Shown one piece after another: positions 34,401-45,244 of a DNA stretch of 64,000 bases (position 1 is the first letter of the stretch; every line of letters begins with the position of its first letter). Under the pieces are notes generated by a model that saw only the letters and a program-made list of their open reading frames with translations, was not told the DNA's origin and ran no database searches. This DNA is from Margaritispora aquatica (taxonomy: Eukaryota > Ascomycota > Leotiomycetes > Helotiales > Discinellaceae). The DNA lies in the NCBI GenBank assembly GCA_007644065.1, contig VJWN01000008.1, positions 870,411 through 934,410 on the forward strand, written 5' to 3'. The position numbers and the translations under genes are program-made.

Positions 34401-35763
34401 ATAAAACGCTTGAGGTGATTGTCTAGATAAAGTTAGCACATTCAACATATTTTGATTTGGCACCTTACATAACAACACCCCCTGTAGTAACTGCAGTCAC
34501 ATTTGCAAGCATAGACGTCAACTGCAGTGGGCTGGGTGCAGCATTAATATAATTGGTAATTGGATTTATACCACCCGTACTATTGGCTGTGACGAACGAT
34601 GTGTTAACCAAGTAAGTGTGTACATCAGTACTTGTGACTGTGGTATTGGGATACTCGGTCACATAAAAGGTAGAGGAGGTGAGATTTCTCACTCCGTAAG
34701 ATGTGGAGTATTTGGTCAACTGCCACCAAAGCTCACTGATTGTGTCTTGCAAGACGAAACAGCATCCTGTTGGTATGGGCCTTGTCTGTGTGGCATTCCG
34801 GCTGACTGATCTAGAGGTCGAAGACACTCTGCCTGTTGAATTGGAGGATGCGCTGGAACTTCGAGTAGAAGAAGTTGCGTTAACACGGATCGATGAGCTA
34901 CTTAAGATTGAGGAAGAACTCGAACTGAGAATTGACGAAGTCGCATTGACGCTGATCGATTTGCTCAGACCTGAGATACTTGAAGAACTTCGACTCGATG
35001 AGGTGAAGTTTGCGACGCCCGAGCTACTCGAAAAAGACGATGTGCTAGAAATCTGGACAGTGGACGATGTATTTGTCCTGGCAGAGTTGCTGCTCAGGAC
35101 AGATGACGTGCTAGAACTTGGGGCTGAAGATGTGTTCGTCTTAGTTGAGCTGGTTGAACTTGAAAGTGTACTTGAGCTTGACACATTGAAAGTTACCGAG
35201 TTAACACTAAGAGCGATGCTCGAAGTACCGGACGCTGAGATTGAACTTTGACTAGATGATACGAGATTTGAACTATCGATGTGAGACGATGACTTAGTCA
35301 ATAACGATGTGGTCTCGGCCTTGCTTGTTGAGCTACTTGGGCTAGCTTCCGCGGATGACGAACTAGACAGGAGACTTGAAGTGGAGCTGGAGCTGGAACT
35401 AGAGCTTGACTTTGATGTTGATGATGGCAAAGCTGTCGAGGAAGAGCTCAGGACAGTTGAACTCGTACTGGATGACAGTCGCTCAGAGCTTGGTGACAGC
35501 GTAGTGCTCGAACTAGCACTCGGTGGTTTGGAAGACGTCGTTTGAGAGGAAGAGGAAGAAGCAGACCCAATCAGTGAGCTGCTTGAACTTGAAATTTGGC
35601 TTGATGTCGAAGAAACGATCGTGGAATTCTCTGATGCTAGCTAACAGTCAGACAGATTCTCTCGTATGTTAGCATCACACATGTAACTACCTCGAGGGAA
35701 AAGACGAGCATCAAAACAGGATGCGAGGGTTAGGAACACAACAAATCCACACTTAGGATACAT
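31416..35763 (-). CDS. Large secreted Ser/Thr-rich repeat protein, GPI-like (adhesin-like)
   Basis: Three exons, 35763-35691, 35636-34469 and 34422-31416, give 1415 residues. Residues 1-20 are a signal peptide (FVVFLTLASC). About 25-265 is a very Ser/Thr-rich stalk. About 280-590 is a globular domain with two conserved halves, around GCCFVLQDTISELWW and around LVCGTASVFDPAGN to YGYVPQSLIDYL. From about 760 to 1300 there are roughly eleven repeats built on PTTIPLSQAPPGLQGSTT followed by INGTPFLVVPGPT, many with N-glycosylation sequons (NGT or NNT). The end is Ser/Thr-rich, then a small-residue site and a hydrophobic tail (AVAGGMMLVAL) without a cytosolic part, as for GPI anchors. I infer a cell-wall or surface protein, possibly adhesive; no named family is certain. 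The alternative first acceptor 4 bases upstream would shift frame. Confidence 0.75.
31680..33420 (-). repeat. Coding tandem repeats in the surface protein
   Basis: About eleven degenerate repeats. The N-terminal-side units are about 46-51 residues long, and the C-terminal-side units about 57-60 residues, each made of two half-units that both carry an INGTP motif. Units differ by synonymous and conservative changes, so the array is not a recent expansion. Confidence 0.8.
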
Positions 35764-35789
35764 CTTGACATAAGGAAATGATCATGTAG

Positions 35790-35821
<32 letters not shown>

Positions 35822-36700
35822 CAGAGACGATGAGATGTTCATGGATAATTTTCCTCTCCTCTCTCTCCAGAGACTCAGGTGCAGGAAGGATCAAAATATC
35901 AATATCTAGGCTGGACCGGGAATGATCCAGTGGCATGGCTGCGCAAAAAGCCATGACAACGATTACTTTTCGATCGAGTGCTGGACAACCTCCACAAGGC
36001 ACCTCGCATACGCATGTGAGGCTCCCCGGCTTGCCAACCTCCCATTCTATAAAGCCAACCTTCGATACCAGGTTCCCATTCCACCAAAAGGTATAAGTGA
36101 AACCATATACCAAGTATCACTGGCTGGCAGGTCATCGGAGATCCTAAGCGAGACTATACCACCAAAATCCCCCAGGCTGCACTGCGCCTCAGCCCCCGAC
36201 TCTAAATTTACGACCATTTCTCCAATAAATTTCGAAATCCCAAGACACACGAAGCAGGTTCCCATGCTCAATGTTGTGGCTCCATTATGACCAATAAGTG
36301 TCTCATAGTTTTTCTTCTGTGTGCCTTAATGGCAAGTTCCATAGGTTCGGCCACGCCAGTTGCTTAGTCTTAGGGCTGAGAGGCTTGGCTACATGTCACA
36401 CGCATGCGACCTGTCGGAGTTTTAAAATACACCCAGAGTAGCTGGATTTTGTCAGACCAAGACGTTTTTTGGAAGCTGATTAAATTACTTCCTCGGTCAC
36501 TCCTTTCCTTTTTTCTTGAAACCTGAGGAAACCTGACGAAACCTGACGAAACCAGAGATGATTGCGTGACAATGACACCATGATTCAACTATAGCTAGCG
36601 TTGTCTCGCATGTTCTCATACCATTAAACAACATCAAGCAACACTTCACCCCCAGCATCATTCATGGAACAGCCCGGTAGGATGCATCACTGGCGATAAA
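35764..36700. promoter_or_regulatory. Divergent promoter of the two surface-protein genes
   Basis: 937 bp between opposite starts. It holds four AGTAGAC units at about 35791-35821 in the leader of the repeat-protein gene, and GAAACCTGAC repeats at about 36518-36553 on the other side. The small open frames on both strands overlap and are not supported as genes. Confidence 0.55.
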
Positions 36701-38641
36701 ATGCCACAGGTGCGAGGTACACGATGGAGGCAAACCTTATATTTCCTTCTTACGATATGCCTGATTTTCTTGAAACCTGTCAAAGGCCAAATTAGACCCA
36801 GAGCTACTACGACATCAGTACCTCTATCTATTCCTCCTTCACAGGAATGGTACGAAATCTTCCACCATGTATATCATCCAAATAGACTGATAGGATTAGG
36901 GACGGCAATGATGGACCCTGGTCGAGCTTCACCTTGCAAGTCGGCACTCCTCCTCAGATCCTTAAAGTCTTTGTCTCTACTTCAAGCTCGCAGACCTGGG
37001 TGGTAGCTCAAGAAGGATGTCAGTCTGGCGAGACTCTCCAGTGCGCAAAACAAAGAGGAGGATTATACAATTATACCGCCTCTAGTTCTTGGGTGCCTAA
37101 TCTCGCCAACGTTTCGAATAATATATACTCGCTTGACTTCGATACAGCACTAGGATACGACGGCAACGGTCGTTATGGCTTCGAAGACATAACCCTCGGC
37201 TTTCAAGGTGGAGGGGGGCCAACACTCCAGAATCAGACCATTGCAGGTATTGCCACGAAGTCTTTTTTCTTGGGACTCTTTGGATTAGCGGCCAAGCCAA
37301 GCACTTTTCTTAACCAGGCTACGTCTGTCCCGAGTTTTATGCAGAACCTCAAGAATGCAAGCAAGATTCCGAGTATAAGTTGGGGGTACACTGCTGGAAA
37401 TCAATACAGTGAGTACCTCTCAAGAGCTGTGTGGGCATAAAAGTCTTAACACTCCGATTGCAGGATCAAAAGGTGTACTAGGTAGCCTCACACTTGGAGG
37501 GTATGACCGAGCCAAGTTCTCGATTAACAATGCTACTTTTCCACTGTCTACAGCAGGTAAAGGAGAGCTTCCTGTGCAGCTACAAAGCATTAACGTGAAG
37601 AGTGTTTCGGTTCTTCCATCACCAATTACTGTTTATCTAGACTCGGCTACACCATATCTTTACTTGCCATTAGCTGCCTGCAATTTATTCGAAACAACAT
37701 TCGGATTGACATGGAATGAAACTGCCCAGCTATACTTCATCACTGAGACGCAACGAACCCTTCTCCAGGCCCAAAACCCAAGCGTGGTTTTCTCATTAGG
37801 AGCTACTGCACCGAATCAAGTCAACATCTCAATACCATACTCCGCGTTTGATCTTACTGCTTCTTGGCCTCTGGTGGTGAATGAGACCAGGTACTTCCCT
37901 CTCAAGCGAGGCAACGATTCTTCTCAGTACACTTTGGGACGAGTTTTCTTCCAGGAAGCCTATGTGATTGCAGACTACGAGAGGGGAAATTTCTCAATCT
38001 CGCAGTGTAGATGGGACTCGTTGGCACAGGATTTGGTCGCAATTCTCCCCCTTAGTAATGAGACAGGTACGAGTCACACACTCTCGATCGGCGCTATCGC
38101 AGGCATCGCAGCCGGCGGCGGAGTAGCTCTGCTTATCTTCATCGCTCTCCTCTTGTATTTCTGCTGGTGGAATCCCCGGCGCGCCAAAAAGAACGCATCC
38201 GAACTACCTGTGAACGAGGAATCAGCACACGTCACATCGCCAATGATCCATTCCACACACGAGTACTACAAGCCCGAGCTAGACAGCAACGTGGTCCCAC
38301 ACCCGACTATCGTGGTCCACGAGGCGGACGGCCGGAAAGTCCCACCACCTGTTGAGATAGGCGAGAACGAGATACACGAGATGGCAGGCGAAGATCAGCT
38401 GCGAGAGATGCCCGCATCGCCTGTTTTGGCAGGCGATGGGCGGATATCGAGATTCAGCTGGGTGGGTCCCGAGAGGGGGAGCATGATTAGGAGGACTGCC
38501 ACGCCTGGGGAGGAAACGATGTCGAGTGTGAGCTCTGGATGGGGGAGTGCCACTCAGACTTGGGGTGAAACCGTCAGTCCTGCTACCCCAGAAGAGGTGA
38601 GAGAAAGAGATTCGAGAATTCCGAGGCCTGACGGGTCTTAA
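36701..38641 (+). CDS. Pepsin-fold (A1-like) single-pass membrane protein, first catalytic Asp absent
   Basis: Three exons, 36701-36849, 36900-37408 and 37464-38641, give 611 residues. Residues 10-29 are a signal peptide. The pepsin fold runs from about 55 to 415: WSSFTLQVGTPPQ, then FVSTSSSQTWVV where proteases have DTGSS, then SWGYTAGNQYRS and GSLTLGGYD across intron 2, and YLDSATPYLYLP where the second DSGT would be (D279). The first Asp is replaced by Ser76, so proteolysis is unlikely. Several NXS/T sequons are present. A membrane helix at about 430-455 (IAGIAAGGGVALLIFIALLLYF) is followed by WWNPRRAKK and a cytosolic tail of about 150 residues rich in Glu, Ser and Thr. I infer a surface receptor or sensor with an aspartyl-protease-like ectodomain. 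Confidence 0.85.
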
Positions 38642-38990
38642 CAAAGCACTATTCATTTGAATTTGCTGTGTATTATACACTTAATATTTAGAGCACTTGA
38701 ATGAATTTTTAATACTCATTTTGACGATTCGATTTGGTTGACTGAACATATGACTGTGATCCGATATGACATTAGAATGAATTGGTCATTCTATAGTTAC
38801 TCACATTGTTTAAGTTTCATGGGATCTATTTAAGCAATTTTCGAAGTCCTCAAAAACTCAGAGGTGCAAGCAAGAGACACTATTTTCTTAGCAGAGCAAG
38901 TTTTTACGTGCGATATCTCATGAATTTCGCATGAATAGTCTATTGATACTAGCGCTATGATATACGTTTCTACCCAGTGATATGAAATGC
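38642..38990. other. Convergent intergenic stretch
   Basis: AT-rich 3' flanks of two converging genes; nothing else seen. Confidence 0.5.
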
Positions 38991-41159
38991 TTACAAAAGC
39001 TCCAGAAACGTATTGCCATCATTGATTTTCCTTGCTGGTTCAGCCACAGCTTGTGTGTCCACATTCATCTCTTCAGCACAGTCGACTTTTTGATCTGGAA
39101 TTCCATTGATGCTTTCTTTAGACGCCATCTTTGCCATGAACTTCTGTGTTATAACGCTGATTCTACACTCCAATGCGTCCATTTGAGCTTTCGTGGCTTT
39201 GCTTTCATCTTTCAAAGCAGAAACTTCGCTTCCGATTCCATCACACAGTTTTATTGTGTTGTTTATCTCTGACGCAAATTTGTCTAACAATTTATCCCGG
39301 TCTGGCCGTGTTTCTGTTGTTGCGGATGGTATTTCATAGGACTCCTCGATTTCTTCGTCTTGCACCTCTAGTTTAACCACCCAGTCCTGAACTTCTTGAT
39401 TCGATATCTTTTTCTCGACTCTCTCCTTTTGCTTGACATCCTCCTCTTGCTGGAACTGTTTGGTTTCTGGGTGGTACTGCTCTGAGCCTATCTCTTGCTC
39501 GACCTCTTCTATCACGGAGTGATGTTCCTCCAAGTTTGCCTCTGGTTCGACCTCGTTTATCTCTGAGTGACTCAAGCTTGTACCTTGCTCGACCCATACG
39601 ACCTGTTTTGACTCCGAGGGACACTCCTCGAGGCCTGTATCTTGCTCGACCTCTTTTATCTCCGAACGACACTCCTCCAAGTTTGTATCTAGCTCGACGT
39701 CTTTTATTGCTTGTGTCTCCGACCGGTATTGTTCTAGGCTTGTCTTTTGCTCGGCATTTTCTGTTTCCTGTGTCTCTGAGCAATGTTCCTCTAAGCTTCC
39801 CTCCTGCTCAACCAGTTTTGTTTCTAAATGGCGTTCCTCCGAGCTATCCACTTGTTCAAGATCTTTGACCTCACAATGAGACTCCTGAGAGCTCTCTCTG
39901 TGGCCAATTTCTTCATTTGTTTTTAAATGACAATGCCGGACGTTTGAGTCTTGCTCGACATCTTTCATCTCTGGATAAGAGTCCTGCGAGTGTGTTTCTT
40001 GTTCGAATCTACTAGTCTCTAAATCATGTTTGTTCAAAGGTCTCTCTTCTTTGACTTCTTCCGTCGCTGAAAGATAGTTCTTTGGGATTTCTTCCCGTAT
40101 TTCATGCCTTTTTATCGCGCCTGGGCTGCAGAGTTTGTACATTTCTGATTTTACAGGACGGGTAGAGCTTGTGTGTTCCGTTAGCAGTTGCTGCCACGAA
40201 GCACTAGGTGATTTGTATTTCCAATTCTTGGATGTCTGTAGCAAATTTTCGTACGCCATTCGCCTGTCAACATGTGTTTCGAAGTAAACAACACCAGATC
40301 GACGGGGCCATTGCTCAGCCCGGGTAATTTTAAGTCTATGGTATTCGTCAAACAATCGCAGCATTTGATCAATATCATCAACTGCATCCAACCAGAGGTA
40401 AAATGCAGCTGGATCATACTCAAAGATTTCCGTTGTCAAAACTGGGTTAGTCAAATATCGCTTGTGTTGTTGAAGAGTCTGAAGCTCCGATGACGAACTG
40501 CTGCTGGGCCTAGTTGAACTTGTTTTCGATGTTACTGGAGAAGCCCTAGAGTCTCTAGATAGATCTGAATTTGCGTGGTTCAAAGTAGGCATAGAAAATT
40601 TTGAAGGGCCATCAACAAGTTCGGAATAGTCTGATCTATTTCCTCCCGAAAATGACATAGGGTTTATATGAGAGACTATAGATACCGGCCTCTCGAATCG
40701 TTGAGTTTGATTTTTAGTTGAATTGGCGACTGATGCAGGCCATAAGCATGGATCTCCTTCTGATTGAGATGAGTGGTGCTGTGAGGTCGTTTCTGCAGGT
40801 CTTTCATCTTTTGCAGTCTTATTTGATGGCACAGTGGCCTCTGTTTGAGGAACCTGGAAAATATATGCATATTGCACTAAGCCCGGTTCAGTTCGAATAT
40901 TTTCTGTTGGTGGGTACGGAGCTTCTGCTAAATACTTGAAGCAGTGGTGGCATATGAAGACCAGAATCACTCGTGCCATTTTGTTGGGGTCTGCTGTATG
41001 TGGTTTTGTGAGTTGTGGTCGATATATCATGGGATTCCTGAATACGGATGTACTGAAACATCCAGGACATTTCAGCTTTAGCATTAATCGATACGAGCCA
41101 AATTGAATTGCGAGACCAGGAATGTGGAACTCTGGGGGGATATGGCTCCACGAATCCAT
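38991..41159 (-). CDS. Orphan protein: CxxC zinc-ribbon-like N-terminus plus Glu-rich coiled-coil repeats
   Basis: A single exon of 722 residues. The start is the ATG at 41159; the open frame continues 21 codons upstream without an ATG. The first 80 residues hold two CxxC knuckles, CPGC at 31-34 and CHHC at 70-73, a spacing consistent with a zinc ribbon. A Ser/Thr-rich linker follows. A segment at about 235-320 (EIFEYDPAAFYLWLDAVDDIDQ) looks folded. From about 360 to 610 there are degenerate Glu-rich repeats of about 18-22 residues (LEECRSEIKEVEQDT type). A coiled coil (DKFASEINNTIKLCDG, then DALECRISVITQKFMAKMAS) ends the protein. I recognise no family. The codon pattern and length support a real gene, probably lineage-restricted. 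A 5' exon cannot be excluded. Confidence 0.7.
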   Translation of the reverse strand: MDSWSHIPPEFHIPGLAIQFGSYRLMLKLKCPGCFSTSVFRNPMIYRPQLTKPHTADPNKMARVILVFICHHCFKYLAEAPYPPTENIRTEPGLVQYAYIFQVPQTEATVPSNKTAKDERPAETTSQHHSSQSEGDPCLWPASVANSTKNQTQRFERPVSIVSHINPMSFSGGNRSDYSELVDGPSKFSMPTLNHANSDLSRDSRASPVTSKTSSTRPSSSSSSELQTLQQHKRYLTNPVLTTEIFEYDPAAFYLWLDAVDDIDQMLRLFDEYHRLKITRAEQWPRRSGVVYFETHVDRRMAYENLLQTSKNWKYKSPSASWQQLLTEHTSSTRPVKSEMYKLCSPGAIKRHEIREEIPKNYLSATEEVKEERPLNKHDLETSRFEQETHSQDSYPEMKDVEQDSNVRHCHLKTNEEIGHRESSQESHCEVKDLEQVDSSEERHLETKLVEQEGSLEEHCSETQETENAEQKTSLEQYRSETQAIKDVELDTNLEECRSEIKEVEQDTGLEECPSESKQVVWVEQGTSLSHSEINEVEPEANLEEHHSVIEEVEQEIGSEQYHPETKQFQQEEDVKQKERVEKKISNQEVQDWVVKLEVQDEEIEESYEIPSATTETRPDRDKLLDKFASEINNTIKLCDGIGSEVSALKDESKATKAQMDALECRISVITQKFMAKMASKESINGIPDQKVDCAEEMNVDTQAVAEPARKINDGNTFLELL

Positions 41160-42690
41160 GATACAGAGAGATGCGACCAAATACTGAAGGGAGTTGACTC
41201 TTTGTACCACGGCCGAAACCAATGTGATCTCTGGGTTAGCTAAACAGAGCTCTGCTGTTGGATAAATAGTATAGGAAGAGCTAGAATAGTTACAGTGGGG
41301 ACGCTTGCAACATAGATGATACTCAGATCTATGGCTATGTTATACTATTATGGCCTATATTTGGCAAGATGGCGATAAAAATGTTGAATGGGAAAGGTGT
41401 TCTTTCCTTTAGAAGTATTCGCTTTGGAAAGGCAGCCCACCTAGTACTTTCCGAGTGATAGACCTAGCAATATTTCGGTCCTTCCCAACAATTTCAAGCT
41501 CTTGCCGCCATAAATCAAAATAGAAAAGATCCATATCTCTATGACGTATAAAGGCACGGCAGAAATTTGAAGAACTAACAACTTCAAATATGTCAGATTA
41601 GACTGTGCATCTGAAAATTATGCAGTGTAATCGTGTTGTAAATAAGAATTGTGTGTTATTCTGGCAGGATCAGTCGCTTGAGTTGAGTTGCTATATAAAA
41701 GCAGTCTAGGAGTTATTATTGAAAAGCTTGAAAATAACCTTTTCTCCAAAATTGAGAAATGTAGGTAGCTTCCGGTCTATAGTTCCTCCTGTTTCTCTCT
41801 ATTCCAGACCATGACCATGCCACAACTCCAAAGTACATAGGTGGTGTTGAAAGAATTTCCTTTGCGGAGTCCATTACATTCAAAAAATGTAATGATGGTG
41901 GATGGTGATGGCCATTTCACAATTGGTGTGATATCAATTCTGTTGAAACATCAGTGAAAGAATTTAAGCGAACATTTTCTAAAGTCTAGCGCTAATATGG
42001 AGCTTTAATACCCTTATCAGATTCAATTCCACACGGAATTAACCTCACTTCAAATTAGTACCACCACAAGCTCTTTACCCCTCTTTATCTCTAAAGACGA
42101 TCTTAGTAACCGTTATCATTTATCAAGTGCTTATTATACTGAAAGGCAAGCGAGCCGAAAGGGGCTCGCTTAACTTCGTTGGCATCCCAAGAATCCCAAA
42201 AGCATCGCGGTACGAACTTTCCCCATGTTTTCTCTAAATGATTCCTATGACCCCATGAGGATTGTTTGAGCTAAATCTCATGGTATAATGGTTCAAGATC
42301 TATTAAGCCCCTACTGCGCGTTGCATGTCTGCTGGCAGCCCATGTAGCATGAATATAGGACGAGTACCAGGGCATATTTCGATTTCTTCCGCTATCACGA
42401 ATTATACCGGACACAGTATCGAGAGTTTTCTCTTAACTTAGCTTTCAATTTCATATGAAGAATACTGTCACCTATTATGAATCTCGATGGTGGGGCTGAC
42501 CAATTTGTCTTGGTGGCCTCAGGCTTAGTAATGCTTGGATTCTGTCAGCCTTGATGACCCCTCCATCACCTACCCTAATAACGAACAGAACAATCTGGAA
42601 ACGCAAAATTGCCATTCATAAATACCTCGCAGATCAGTTCAAAGATTCAAAAACCAGATCCTAAATATTCCCAGGGACCAAGCCATCACA
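41160..42690. promoter_or_regulatory. Divergent intergenic region with a hairpin
   Basis: 1.5 kb with no gene. It includes a 9-bp perfect stem-loop at 42148-42171 and AATGTAATGATGG-type words near 41885-41905. Confidence 0.4.
42148..42171. repeat. Stem-loop, 9-bp GC-rich stem and 6-base loop
   Basis: AAGCGAGCC, loop GAAAGG, then GGCTCGCTT. It stands out in an AT-rich stretch. It is not next to a gene end, and its function is unknown. Confidence 0.8.
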
Positions 42691-43628
42691 ATGCTCGAAA
42701 TCACCTCGCTCTCACAGTTTACCAAGCTCAAGCCCACCCCTCTCTTGATCGTAGTAAGTACTTCCCAACCTCTCCCTTGAGTCAAACTAACTCAAAAAAT
42801 GATTTCTACGCCACATGGTGCGGACCCTGCAAAGCAATCTCTCCTGCATTCCTAAGGATAGCCAAGCAGCACGAAGGATCGGCACAAATCATCTTCGCAA
42901 AGTGCGATGTGGACAAAGCGAAAGATGTAGCACAAGCATGTAGCATAACGGCGATGCCCACCTTCCAATTCTTCAAGGAAGGAAAGAAAATCGACGAAGT
43001 CAAAGGCGCAGATGTTCAGCAGCTTACTACAAAGATTGGGTTCCATACCGCAGCCACCATCAAGTCTGGTGCAAGCGCAGCGTCCAAGGCTAGCGAATCT
43101 TCGAAAGCAACGAGTTCAAACGTGCCTGGTAGCTTAGGTACACTCATAAATGTGGATGGATCTCGAATGCTAAATACATCACTTCTCAGCAATGTAAGGA
43201 ATATTGTCAGTCCACCACCGGCTGGGTTGGCTTTGGCATCGAAGGCGGGGTCCCAGTTCCTTGTACACATCCCATTTACGGATTCTGTCACACCTGGGTT
43301 CTTGAAGATTACAATAGGAAAAGACGCTGCCTCCAATGCGCCTTCGAGGATACAGGTTGGAACAAATGTGCCAGTCCGGATCACACAATCGCCGGAAGGA
43401 GTTGAGACTAATGACTTGACCATGGAGTCGATCTCTAAGGCGGAGAATACTCAGGCTTTCAATGTGTACTCGGACGAATATGTCAACGGTGTTGCCGAGC
43501 TAAAGCTTAAGGCCTCGAAATTTACAGGAATTAAGAGCTTAACCATTCGCATTGACGCAAACTTGAGTGGGGACGATTCGTCTGTCACAAAGATTGGAAA
43601 GTTTGAGATTGTTGGTGTGAAAGCCTAG
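42691..43628 (+). CDS. Thioredoxin-PITH protein (TXNL1-like), defective intron 1 acceptor
   Basis: Exon 1 (42691-42753) gives MLEITSLSQFTKLKP, LLIV. The remainder, in frame from GAT at 42801, gives DFYATWCGPCKAI with the WCGPC active site, then thioredoxin features (CDVDKAKDVAQACSI, the cis-Pro in TAMPTFQFF), a Ser-rich linker, and a PITH-like domain at about 145-296 (FLVHIPFTDSVTPGFLKI and KFTGIKSLTIRIDAN). TXNL1-type proteins are redox-active and bind the 26S proteasome in animals. A GTAAGT donor (42754) and a CTAAC branch site (42787-42791) are present, but the intron has no AG where needed: the sequence runs CTCAAAAAATGATTTC. The only AG (42780-42781) leads to a stop. It may be a rare splice site, a disabling mutation or an error at the A6 run. 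Spliced length would be 296 residues. Confidence 0.75.
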
Positions 43629-45244
43629 GGCTTAATGTGCTGAATGGAAGTGATGAAGGATATCCTACCCAGGTTAGGATCACCTTTGCTTTGTAGATAG
43701 AAAAATATGTAGCTATCCACCACCTTAGGACTTATCACTGCAATGTGCCAAGTCTTTTAGACTGACATTCCTCAAAAAATTGCTAAGATTGAGACTCAAA
43801 CCGTTGTGTGAATCTCAGCTTAGCCGGCTGATTCATTTCGGATATCGGATATTGATCTTAAGGTATTTTGTTTCGAATATCGGATATTGATTTTTTTAAG
43901 GTATTTTGTTTCAAAGTATTGGGCTCATTTGCCTAGTGTTTCATAGATAACATACGAAGAGCATTATTGAGTGATCAAATATTAACGTTTGATTTCGAAT
44001 CACAACCCATGGACAATTTCTCTCTAGTATAGACATGTGCGGCTAATTCTCTTAATCGAAATTCTTAGGATTCTGATATCAAGTTATACACTATCTCTAT
44101 TCGTCGTTTCAGGAGGATAGAGCCCTAGTCAATACGAGGTTGGTGATGGCTCCTTTGAGCATATCTGATCTGAGGCTATTTGGAAGTTCTTCGTATTTGA
44201 AGGCTAAGTTGTCTCATGATAATCCAGTTATCAGCCAGGATGACAAGCCATGGTCCATGACATCCCAGGCATGTCGTTGGATTGCAGGGTCTCAAGTGGA
44301 TTGTTTCCAATCATCGGATTGTTTTTCTGCACAGATACCACAGCGTGATAGAGGGAGAGAGCCAAGTGAATGCAAACAGCGTGGGGACTTTCCGGTGGTG
44401 GGAGTGGTGGTGGTGTAACCAAGCATTGTGCATCTAATCCTTGTGAGAGGGAGACTCTCCATTGATTTTATTTCCTGGTGAATAGACGTCACTACCCTGT
44501 TTTATCCCCCGTTCACATCCACTGGGATTTCGGCATACGCCAGCCAGCCAGCCAGCTTTAGCTAAGGTCCATTTTGGTTTTCCAGAGTTCCACCTCACGA
44601 CTTGACTTGACTAGACTTGACTTGACTTGCATTTTGTTCACACAACTCCCCGTCATGTCTATCACTAACTCCATTCGCTTGTTTTTCATGTCAACAACCA
44701 AGCCTCAATAGTTTTGGTTTCCCTTTCTTTTCTTCCCCATTCAATTTTGGGAGAAATTCTTTATATCTGGATTCTATAATGATTTAATTCACTAGCTTCG
44801 ATTGTGTTCTTGGTGCCTGCGTTAGCTAGCTCTTTGCCGTGGCCCCGTCCGATTTTAGCTTCGACAACATCATCCCATACCGAAACCAACCATTAGTGTC
44901 GTAGCTTTTCTGAACTCGATTCTTGTCCCAGCCTTTTCTTATTTTCTATCTCTCTCCAATTGAGATCCTCATACCAAGACACCATCAAGTCATACCCGGC
45001 GCGGACCCTGCGAACTTATTGGACTAGTGCAAGCCAGCTCTCGACAGGAATCAGCAATTATTGCAGCAGATTTAGTACGTGTCTTGCTTCCATTGAGCCA
45101 CTGTCGAGAATCAGAAGAATATTTTCTCCTGTACGCAGAACATAGCTGATCCTTTGATCCTCCAGAACTGAATTGTCAATGGCATTCCTGTGATCTGGTG
45201 GGCCTCGGAAACGATCCTTAGGTACTATCGTGGAGCAGACTCGT
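43629..45244. other. Intergenic, thioredoxin-PITH to PH-LRR gene
   Basis: 1.6 kb without a supported gene. It contains a 40-base tandem duplication (separate entry) and CTTGACTTGACTAGACTTGACTTG-type repeats at about 44600-44630. The last 500 bases are pyrimidine-rich, as in a long 5' leader, and could hold a non-coding first exon of the downstream gene. Confidence 0.45.
43835..43911. repeat. Two tandem copies of a 40-base unit
   Basis: The unit TTTCGGATATCGGATATTGAT, short spacer, AAGGTATTTTGTTTC occurs at about 43835-43874 and again at about 43870-43911 with one substitution (GAATATC) and a longer T run. The copies share the TTTC edge. Confidence 0.8.

Noticed and set aside
34703..35251. 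182-codon Glu/Leu-rich plus-strand frame
   Set aside because: It is the complement of the Ser-rich stalk codons. It has no independent start context or domain.
39373..39868. Arg-rich minus frame and Leu/Pro-rich plus frame
   Set aside because: They are alternate-frame readings of the Glu-rich repeat region of the zinc-ribbon/coiled-coil gene.
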